Source: Synergistaceae bacterium UBA1037 (GTDB lineage: Bacteria; Synergistota; Synergistia; Synergistales; Synergistaceae). From it: 16,384 nucleotides of DNA. The number at the start of each line of letters is the position of its first letter. Within the stretch, counting starts at the first letter, position 1. The notes beneath the pieces were generated by a model. It was not told the DNA's origin. It did not search any database and saw only the letters and a program-made list of their open reading frames with translations. The stretch spans positions 21,107 through 37,490 of the forward strand of contig DCEE01000064.1 of NCBI GenBank assembly GCA_002316795.1, read 5' to 3'. Shown here piece after piece: positions 6,520 to 12,162 of the stretch. Both the position numbers and the translations under genes were made by a program.

Positions 6520-7101
6520 TTGCTTGAAGATCTTTCGGCACATGTGCTTGATATAGCAGAAAACAGCGTAATGGCAGAGGGCACGGAAGTCAGGGTCGAG
6601 GTCCTTGAGGAGAAGGCGGCAGACAGGCTGTCTTTTTCGGTAGAAGATAACGGAAGGGGCATGAGCAAAGAATTTATATCAAAAGTGACCGATCCCTTCA
6701 CAACAACGAGGACTACAAGAAGGGTGGGCATGGGACTGCCCTTTCTCAAACAATCCGCTGAACTGTGCGGAGGAAGACTTGATATCGTTTCGGAACCCGG
6801 GAAGGGAACAAAAACTACCGCTTCCTTCATGATGAGCAGTATAGACAGGCCCCCTCTCGGAGACATCCCCGCCACGCTGATGGCCCTTATAATGGGTTCT
6901 CCCGAGATCCACTGGGTATACCGCCACAAAACTGACCATGGGGAATTCCTTCTGGACACTGATGAGATAATCGAAGCCCTGGACGGTGACAGGGAGATGC
7001 TCCGTTCCCCTGAGGTGGGACTCTGGCTGAGAAAACATATCAAAGAAAACCTTGATGAGATAAAATGGGAAGGAGCCCCCGGAATCTCGTCTGATAAGTA
7101 G
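6520..7101 (+). CDS. Stand-alone GHKL (histidine-kinase-type) ATPase
   Basis: The 193-residue product begins directly with a HATPase_c domain. The N box HVLDIAENSV has Asn15, the G1 box EDNGRGM lies at 42-48, the F-box-like DPFTTTR at 58-64, and the G2 box RVGMGLPFL at 68-76. No membrane segment, sensor or dimerisation/phosphoacceptor (DHp) domain precedes it, so it cannot be a conventional sensor kinase alone. The C-terminal 80 residues (about 115-193) are not recognised. The start is TTG 6520, nine bases after GGAGGT (6505-6510), which overlaps the fdhD stop. Similar small ATPases occur at [FeFe]-hydrogenase loci, which fits the cluster starting at 7299. A partner is unknown. Confidence 0.8.
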   Translation: MLEDLSAHVLDIAENSVMAEGTEVRVEVLEEKAADRLSFSVEDNGRGMSKEFISKVTDPFTTTRTTRRVGMGLPFLKQSAELCGGRLDIVSEPGKGTKTTASFMMSSIDRPPLGDIPATLMALIMGSPEIHWVYRHKTDHGEFLLDTDEIIEALDGDREMLRSPEVGLWLRKHIKENLDEIKWEGAPGISSDK

Positions 7102-7120
7102 ATAAATACCAATAAAAATA

Positions 7121-7138
7121 TATTCTTAGATAAGAATA
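7121..7138. promoter_or_regulatory. AT-rich palindrome, operator or hairpin candidate
   Basis: TATTCTTAGATAAGAATA is a dyad with 8-bp arms and a 2-base centre, 20 bases after the GHKL stop. No T-run follows on plus, so an operator is as likely as a terminator. It stands in an AT-rich 197-base gap otherwise without a gene. Confidence 0.35.
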
Positions 7139-7208
7139 GGCCATCATACTTAAAATTCATAGTAAAAAAACATCACAAAAGAGGCTAAACAGTCTTATTT
7201 TGTAAAGC

Positions 7209-7237
7209 TTGTTATTTTTTGCGCAAAACTGTAAAAT
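7209..7237 (+). promoter_or_regulatory. Promoter of the DRTGG-HydS-PHP cluster with palindromic spacer
   Basis: The -35 box TTGTTA (7209-7214) and -10 box TAAAAT (7232-7237) are 17 bp apart. The spacer contains the perfect palindrome TTTTGCGCAAAA (7217-7228), an operator candidate. The left half TTGTTA and terminal CAA resemble part of a Rex site, but the match is incomplete. Confidence 0.45.
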
Positions 7238-7298
7238 TAATATGGTCATATCAAAACAAAAAATACAAAGAGAGTATCTATAGGAGGATGTCAAAAAA

Positions 7299-7664
7299 AT
7301 GAATTTAAAAGAATTGGCTGGGATCATCAACGCGGAGGTAATTTCTGACGTAGACCTGGGCGAGATAAACGTACCCTATGCATATGCCTGTGACCTCATG
7401 AGCGATGTGCTCGCCTTCTGCTCGCCAGGATCGCTCCTTCTAACGGGACTCACAAACATTCAGATAGTAAGGACAGCGCAGATGCTTGACCTGCCTGCGG
7501 TAGTCTTCGTAAGGGGCAAGATACCCCTTGAAGAGACCGTGAGCCTTGCCAGGGAGAGCGGCATACCTGTGCTTTTGACCAAATACAGCCTTTATGAGGT
7601 CTGCGGAAGACTTTACGCAGCAGGTGTAAAACCCAGTTACGTGCCACAGCCGCGGGAGGCATAG
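7299..7664 (+). CDS. DRTGG domain protein, copy 1
   Basis: The 121-residue soluble protein is of the DRTGG type: an N-terminal MNLKELAGIINAEV strand-helix, then the core YAYACDLMSDVLAF, SLLLTGLTNIQIVRTAQMLD, and LPAVVFVRG followed by IPVLLTKYSLYEVCGRLY. DRTGG domains are ligand-binding or regulatory modules found beside CBS domains and at hydrogenase loci; the ligand is unknown. The start ATG 7299 follows AGGAGGA (from 7282). It is the first gene of the plus-strand cluster, followed four bases later by the RsbW-like ATPase. A paralogue lies at 9588-9923 on the other side of the HydS-like gene. Confidence 0.8.
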   Translation: MNLKELAGIINAEVISDVDLGEINVPYAYACDLMSDVLAFCSPGSLLLTGLTNIQIVRTAQMLDLPAVVFVRGKIPLEETVSLARESGIPVLLTKYSLYEVCGRLYAAGVKPSYVPQPREA

Positions 7665-7668
7665 CAAT

Positions 7669-8097
7669 ATGGCTGCTCCTGTATGTATGGAATACAGGAT
7701 CGAGGGTAACAATTTTATGACGGCGGGAACTGCCTCAAACAATATAAAAAATACCCTCAAGATGCTCGGCATACAGTCCGATGTATGCCGAAGAGCTGCT
7801 GTGATCGCATACGAAGCAGAGATAAACTTGGTCATCCACGCAGATGGCGGTACACTTAAAGCCGTAATTTCAGAGGACAGGCTCGAAATAACAGCCAAGG
7901 ACGAGGGGCCCGGCATCCCCGACATAGAACAGGCCATGACAGAGGGATATACGACTGCCTCCAACCAGGCTCGGGAGATGGGTTTCGGTGCAGGCATGGG
8001 CCTTCCGAACATTAAGCGGAACTCCGATCTGTTTGAGATAGAGTCGGTCCCCGGAGCAGGGACCGTACTCAGATCAACGGTATTTTTCAACAAATAG
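7669..8097 (+). CDS. RsbW-like GHKL ATPase (anti-sigma/serine kinase type)
   Basis: The 142-residue product matches the compact HATPase_c_2 fold of RsbW/SpoIIAB-type proteins. The N box YEAEINLVIHA has Asn53, the G1 box is DEGPGIPD (78-85), and the G2 box is GFGAGMGLPNIKR (105-117). Family members phosphorylate anti-anti-sigma partners or bind sigma factors; no STAS or sigma partner is visible here. The start ATG 7669 follows GGGAGG (7654-7659) by nine bases. Placement between a DRTGG protein and a HydS-like protein is a recurring arrangement at [FeFe]-hydrogenase loci and suggests a signalling role in the hydrogenase response. Confidence 0.82.
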   Translation: MAAPVCMEYRIEGNNFMTAGTASNNIKNTLKMLGIQSDVCRRAAVIAYEAEINLVIHADGGTLKAVISEDRLEITAKDEGPGIPDIEQAMTEGYTTASNQAREMGFGAGMGLPNIKRNSDLFEIESVPGAGTVLRSTVFFNK

Positions 8098-8271
8098 AAA
8101 ATTTAAGGGTCCCCTGCCCAAAGACCTGGCCTGACGCATACAAGATGCCCATCGCATCAGATCCGCGAAATGGCCATCGGCCGGACCCGGGGATCTGTGA
8201 AATGCAGCTATTGAATCCAGCCGTTACCAGATATCCAGCTAAACGCCGGCTGTTACGGAGGAGCGAACCGC
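8098..8271. other. 174-base gap before the HydS-like gene, no gene seen
   Basis: This gap is long for a cluster whose other genes nearly touch. It holds two weak inverted repeats: agatcc with ggatct (about 8159-8196), and agccg with cggct (about 8218-8250). The ribosome binding site GGAGG lies just before the ATG at 8272. Frames on both strands are open here, but none has a recognisable protein character. A leader structure or decayed sequence is possible. Confidence 0.4.
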
Positions 8272-9591
8272 ATGGAACATAGTATAAAAGTATCAAAAGA
8301 CGCATGTCAGGGATGCGTAAACTGCATAAGAGTCTGTCCTACGGAAGCGATACGTGTCGTAGACGGAGAGATAGACATTATCGAGGAGCTCTGCATCGAC
8401 TGCGGAGAATGTCTGCGCTCATGCTGCCGTTCGGCTTTGGGCATTTACGAAGACGACTGGAACAGGATCAAGGAATCGTCAAGAGCAATGATAGTCCCTG
8501 ACCCGGTCTTCTTTTCACAGTTCAGCCATTACGGAAAACCGGACGACCTTGAAGAAGTTCTTATTTCACTTGATTTTAAAACCCTGATAGATGAGGCTGA
8601 GGATGCTTTTGACCTCTCAGCCTATGCCGTCGCCCAGCTTATAAACAGATCATCAAAGACGGCACTGCCGATAATATCGGTCTACTGCCCGTCGGTCCTC
8701 AGGCTTATCCAGACAAAATTTCCGGAGCTGCTTTCAAGGGTCGTTCCCGTACTCTCTCCGCTTGAGATCGCTGCAACACTGTGGAGAATGAGGACGAACA
8801 GCGATGCGCCCCTTACTCTTCTTGCACCCTGCCCTGCCAAGATAACGATGGTAAGGGAGCCGTTCGGCAAGGGGGCTTCCCCTCTTACCAGCGCAGTAAC
8901 TGTCAGGAAAGTGGCAAGAAGCATAATGGCAGAGGGAGACATAAACGTCGAGAAGGGATCTGCGCCCAGAAAAAGGAACAACAGGTGGATACAGTGGGCA
9001 AGGCGGGGAGGAGAGTCAAGGCATGTCCAGGCATTCTCTGACAGGAAACTTACGATCCTTGCGGTCTCGGGGATGAGGAACACCCTTGACACCCTTCAGG
9101 AACTTGAGCTTGGAAGACTGCGGGGTGTTGACTTTATCGAGTGCCGTGTTTGTGATACGGGATGTGTCGGGGGCGTAGGCACTGCCGATTCCCGTTTTCT
9201 GGCAAATCTTCGCATGGGAAGCATTGAGACGGACTGGAACATTTCGCCCAGGGAACTATCAAGGGCCGAGGAACTTTTCACTATGGGAATCTGGCCTGTC
9301 AAGAATGAATATCAGCCGCGTCCGAGGCTGCCGCTCTCAGACAACCTTGCAGATGCGATGGTCAAGCTTCAGCAGATGAAGGAGATCTACAACGGACTTC
9401 CCCATATCGACTGCGGTTCATGTGGAAGACCCTCATGCCAGGCCATGGCGGAAGAGATCGTAAGAGGACACGGATCCGTAACGGACTGCATATTTAAACT
9501 CAGAGAGGGTATCTCCGCACTTGCAAATCAGATAGTAAAGCTCTCGGAATCTCAGCCGCACACGCTGAAAAGAAAGGGAGGAAAGTGTTGA
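8272..9591 (+). CDS. HydS-like (sensory-type) [FeFe]-hydrogenase homologue
   Basis: The 439-residue soluble protein starts with two ferredoxin [4Fe-4S] motifs (Cys12/15/18/22 and Cys41/44/47/51). An H-cluster-type domain follows with three degenerate signatures: L1 ISVYCPSVLRLI (Cys139), L2 APCPAKI (Cys187), and L3 ECRVCDTGCVGGVG (Cys294 and Cys298). All four H-cluster ligand cysteines can be aligned, but the proton-transfer cysteine before the L1 ligand is Tyr138. Near the C-terminus is a further four-cysteine cluster domain, DCGSCGRPSCQAMAEEIVRG (Cys381, 384, 389 and 406). The pattern matches putative sensory group-D hydrogenases such as Thermotoga HydS, which accompany the HydABC genes. 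It likely senses H2 or redox state rather than evolving H2. Its stop overlaps the next start. Confidence 0.82.
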   Translation: MEHSIKVSKDACQGCVNCIRVCPTEAIRVVDGEIDIIEELCIDCGECLRSCCRSALGIYEDDWNRIKESSRAMIVPDPVFFSQFSHYGKPDDLEEVLISLDFKTLIDEAEDAFDLSAYAVAQLINRSSKTALPIISVYCPSVLRLIQTKFPELLSRVVPVLSPLEIAATLWRMRTNSDAPLTLLAPCPAKITMVREPFGKGASPLTSAVTVRKVARSIMAEGDINVEKGSAPRKRNNRWIQWARRGGESRHVQAFSDRKLTILAVSGMRNTLDTLQELELGRLRGVDFIECRVCDTGCVGGVGTADSRFLANLRMGSIETDWNISPRELSRAEELFTMGIWPVKNEYQPRPRLPLSDNLADAMVKLQQMKEIYNGLPHIDCGSCGRPSCQAMAEEIVRGHGSVTDCIFKLREGISALANQIVKLSESQPHTLKRKGGKC

Positions 9592-9923
9592 AGATAAAGG
9601 AAATTTGTGAAAAGCTCAATGCTGAAGTACAGGTGACGGGCGACCCGGAAAGAGAAGTAACTCAGGCTGCCGCAGGGGACCTGCTCAGTTTCATAATGGG
9701 GACCACCGCAGAGGGATCTGCCTGGGTAACGATACAGGCGCATCTCAACGTTGCCGCTGTGGCCGTACTGAAGGAAATACCGCTGATCATTCTTGCCTCG
9801 GGCAGAAAAGCGCCCCGGGACCTTGAAGAAAGGTGTGCCGCGGAAAATATCTGCGTAGCCTGCGTTGCCGAGTCGATCTTCGGGACCTGCAGGAGACTCT
9901 CTGAGCTGGGTATAGAGGGTTAA
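9588..9923 (+). CDS. DRTGG domain protein, copy 2
   Basis: The 111-residue paralogue of the protein at 7299-7664 aligns from its first residue (MKIKEICEKLNAEV against MNLKELAGIINAEV) through DLLSFIMGTTAEGSAWVTIQ and the terminal IFGTCRRLSELGI. I chose TTG 9588, which overlaps the HydS-like stop by four bases (TTGA) and lies six bases from AAAGGGAGG. The GTG three bases upstream is too close to that ribosome binding site. The overlap implies translational coupling with the HydS-like gene. The ligand is unknown. A separate DRTGG on each side of the sensor suggests that two regulatory subunits are used. Confidence 0.78.
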   Translation: MKIKEICEKLNAEVQVTGDPEREVTQAAAGDLLSFIMGTTAEGSAWVTIQAHLNVAAVAVLKEIPLIILASGRKAPRDLEERCAAENICVACVAESIFGTCRRLSELGIEG

Positions 9924-9929
9924 CATAAA

Positions 9930-10679
9930 ATGCTTAAGCCTTTCTGGGTCGATCTCCATATACATACGGCCCTCTCTCCATGCGGAAGCCTGGAAATGGG
10001 CGCCCCTGAGATAGTCTCGGCCGCCAGGAAGGCCGGAATTGATGTGATTGGAATAGCAGACCACAACACCTGCGACAATTGCCAGGCAGTCTATGAAGCC
10101 GCGGAGGGAGATCCTGTCGTCCTTCCCTGCATCGAGACCCAAAGCGCGGAGGATATCCACATACTCTCTGTTTTTCCGGACCTCAAAACAGCAATGGATT
10201 ACAAGGAATGGCTGTGGCAGAAAATCATGCCGATAAAAAACGACGTTGATTATTTTGGTTATCAGGTAGTACTGGACCATTGCAACAACATCCTGAGAGA
10301 GGAAGAGACCCTTCTGATTCAGGGTTCGGGGTATGAAGTCGACCAGATAGTATCCAAAGTTCAGGAACTAGGCGGAATCGCAATACTTGCCCACGTCGAC
10401 AGGCCCTCTTTTTCCTATCCCGTTGCACTGGGGCCAATGCCGGCCGACTACCCTGCCGACGCCTTTGAGCTCTCGCGGAGGACAGATTCGGAACAGGCAG
10501 CAAAGTGGAGGGAAGATTACCCCGGAAGGATCTTCATAAGGTCTTCCGATTCCCACACACTTGATACCCTCTCACGGGCTAACTGCACAAAGATGATGCT
10601 TGAAACTCCGACCTTCGATGAGATCAAAAAGGCCATTAAAGGAGAAGACGGGAGAAGGATCTCCTGGCCCTGGGGCTGA
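9930..10679 (+). CDS. PHP domain metal-dependent phosphoesterase
   Basis: The 249-residue product is a PHP-fold hydrolase with the metal ligands in order: DLHIHT (His10, His12), ADHN (Asp44, His45), a glutamate region LPCIETQS, AHVDRP (His155), and SDSH (Asp207, His209). Such enzymes hydrolyse phosphomonoesters or nucleotides with a trinuclear metal site; the substrate is unknown. Several extra cysteines near the site (SPCG, NTCDNC) are notable. The start ATG 9930 lies six bases after the DRTGG stop. PHP genes of this type are typical neighbours of HydS/HydABC operons. It is the last gene of the cluster in this window. Confidence 0.88.
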   Translation: MLKPFWVDLHIHTALSPCGSLEMGAPEIVSAARKAGIDVIGIADHNTCDNCQAVYEAAEGDPVVLPCIETQSAEDIHILSVFPDLKTAMDYKEWLWQKIMPIKNDVDYFGYQVVLDHCNNILREEETLLIQGSGYEVDQIVSKVQELGGIAILAHVDRPSFSYPVALGPMPADYPADAFELSRRTDSEQAAKWREDYPGRIFIRSSDSHTLDTLSRANCTKMMLETPTFDEIKKAIKGEDGRRISWPWG

Positions 10680-10865
10680 TGATTGTAAAAGGAAGTACTA
10701 TGTACATTGAGAAAAGGGTTACACGACCCCGCCATTTGGCTAATACGCCATCATTGATCACTGCCCACACTAAGCAAAACCTATCTTAAAATCTTCTATC
10801 CACCCGCTGCAACATATCTTGTGTGCAAAGAGGGTGTTTATCATAATTGACTTGTAATCGACAGT
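10680..10865. other. Junction between the hydrogenase cluster and the restriction island
   Basis: No convincing gene lies here. A 36-codon frame starts at the ATG overlapping the PHP stop (10680) and could be a truncated following gene, but it matches no family I know. There is no clear terminator for the PHP operon. Around 10829 the sequence gtgtgcaaagaggg resembles one half of the palindrome plus ribosome binding site at 541-565. Confidence 0.4.
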
Positions 10866-10894
10866 AAAATTTTATCCCTGATTAGTGATATAAT
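10847..10894 (+). promoter_or_regulatory. Promoter region of the restriction operon
   Basis: TTGACT (10847-10852) with a 17-bp spacer gives a -10 of TTTTAT (10870-10875). A better -10 box TATAAT lies at 10889-10894, but its -35 region is poor. Either could drive the operon. Confidence 0.4.
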
Positions 10895-10905
10895 AACTCT
10901 AATAT

Positions 10906-10919
10906 GTGATTAAAATCAC
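10906..10919. promoter_or_regulatory. Palindrome GTGATTAAAATCAC, controller operator candidate
   Basis: Two 6-bp arms (GTGATT and AATCAC) flank an AA centre, between the -10 box and the ribosome binding site AGGAGG of the XRE gene. A further GTGAT occurs at 10885-10889 (agTGAT). This placement suits autoregulation by the XRE protein, as with restriction-modification controller proteins. Confidence 0.5.
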
Positions 10920-10934
10920 CCAGGAGGACAAGTT

Positions 10935-11183
10935 ATGGCTGTACAATACAATCGGCTTTGGAAATTACTGATTGACATGAAAATGAAAAAGACCGCATTG
11001 AAAAGTGCAGCGGGTGTAAGTGCCAATGTCATGGCTCGCCTTGGCAAGGATGAGTACATATCGCTTGAGAGCATTGAAAAAATATGCGTAGCTTTGAATT
11101 GTAGCGTCGACGATATTTTAGAGTTCATCTCTGATGACAATAAGAAAAATGCCTTAGCTGAAAAGTTCGTTCATGGGAGGTGA
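10935..11183 (+). CDS. XRE/Cro-type transcriptional regulator (controller candidate)
   Basis: The 82-residue product is almost entirely one helix-turn-helix domain. It contains KTALKSAAGVSANVMARLGK (the HTH at about 20-39) and ends ICVALNCSVDDILEF, the typical tail of small Cro/C1-like proteins. ATG 10935 follows AGGAGG closely. It is the first gene of the restriction operon; its stop lies inside the ribosome binding site region of the next gene. It probably acts as controller (C) protein, timing methyltransferase and nuclease expression through the palindrome at 10906-10919. That role is inferred from position. Confidence 0.85.
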   Translation: MAVQYNRLWKLLIDMKMKKTALKSAAGVSANVMARLGKDEYISLESIEKICVALNCSVDDILEFISDDNKKNALAEKFVHGR

Positions 11184-11187
11184 AAAA

Positions 11188-12162
11188 TTGCAGCCCGTCA
11201 ACGATATTGATGTTCTAGAGCAGGATATTGCTAACTACAGCTATCCAATTCTGAAGATCCTCTTGCTCGACAGAACGGCCGGAAGAAATATTATCTGGGC
11301 ATCCGATGACTACTCCCATTTGGGAGAATTGTATCAAGCTCGAAAACAGATAATGCCTGACTTGATAATAGGCAACAATACGCGGTTGATTCAGCCGCGC
11401 ACGGCAAAGACACAGACCAGTCAAATAAACAGGACGCGGGATAAAGCAGAAGTGTTCACTCCGTCCTGGGTCTGCAATGCACAGAACAACTTAATAGACG
11501 AAGCCTGGTTTGGCAGAAAGAACGTGTTCAATGTTCCGGATGGAGTTGTATGGAGAACGACCGCCGATCCAATAGTGTTCCCGGATCAAAAGGACCGGAC
11601 TTGGCAGAAATATATCGACTCTAACCGTATGGAAATATCTTGTGGTGAAGCTCCGTACTTGGTGAGCCGCTATGATGCCGCCACCGGGAGTTTGATCCCT
11701 CTGCAAGACAGAATTGGTCTGTTAGACCGCAAGCTGCGTATTGTCAATGAAAATGCTGTTGATGAAACTGAATGGTTTAAATGGACAAAGAGAGCCTTTC
11801 AAAGCATATATGCCTACGAGTTCCAAGGGGACAATCTTTTGTTGGCGCGTGAAAACATGCTTTATGCATTTATTGACAACATTAGTTTTAAGCTGCAAAG
11901 GGAGCCGACCTTGCATGAATTAAAAACAATTGCTACGATCATTTCGTGGAATCTGTGGCAAATGGACGGGATGACCTATACGATCCCCTATGGTAAAGCA
12001 AGAGAAAAGTCAAATCAGGCTAGCCTATTTGATGGCATTGATGATTTTGATGATCGACCCGAATCACAGGACAAAGCGTTTTCAAAGCTATGCCGTATAA
12101 AGGACTGGCGCTCTAAAGTGATCCTGGAATACAAATCTTTGGTTAGGGAGGCAAAGCGATGA
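11188..12162 (+). CDS. N6-methyltransferase-like protein without the NPPY motif
   Basis: The 324-residue product shows several landmarks of gamma-class adenine methyltransferases: motif X AEVFTPSWVC (87-96), a motif-I-like segment ISCGEAPYLVSRYD (Cys152, Gly153, Glu154), and a motif-II/III-like IYAYEFQGDNLLLARENML (Glu211 as the acidic ribose ligand). I find no NPPY/DPPY catalytic motif anywhere, so it should bind SAM or DNA but not methylate alone. It may be a regulatory, specificity or SAM-binding partner of the next gene. TTG 11188 was chosen because GGGAGGTG (11175-11182) ends five bases before it. An in-frame ATG at 11173 overlaps the XRE gene. Its stop overlaps the next start (ATGA). 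Similar proteins are often labelled restriction endonuclease subunit M. Confidence 0.75.
   Translation: MQPVNDIDVLEQDIANYSYPILKILLLDRTAGRNIIWASDDYSHLGELYQARKQIMPDLIIGNNTRLIQPRTAKTQTSQINRTRDKAEVFTPSWVCNAQNNLIDEAWFGRKNVFNVPDGVVWRTTADPIVFPDQKDRTWQKYIDSNRMEISCGEAPYLVSRYDAATGSLIPLQDRIGLLDRKLRIVNENAVDETEWFKWTKRAFQSIYAYEFQGDNLLLARENMLYAFIDNISFKLQREPTLHELKTIATIISWNLWQMDGMTYTIPYGKAREKSNQASLFDGIDDFDDRPESQDKAFSKLCRIKDWRSKVILEYKSLVREAKR

Noticed and set aside
6054..7160. Long 368-codon minus-strand open frame
   Set aside because: It lies antisense to fdhD and the GHKL ATPase, both of which have clear motifs and ribosome binding sites. Its translation is Ser/Pro/Leu-rich, typical of a shadow frame.
7440..8093. 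217-codon minus-strand open frame
   Set aside because: It is antisense to the DRTGG and RsbW-like genes, and no family pattern is visible.
8133..8275. Open plus frame of about 40 codons in the gap before the HydS-like gene
   Set aside because: It has no ribosome binding site, is rich in Pro/Arg and overlaps the real start out of frame.
9552..10280. 242-codon minus-strand open frame
   Set aside because: It is antisense to the second DRTGG and the PHP genes, whose catalytic motifs are intact.
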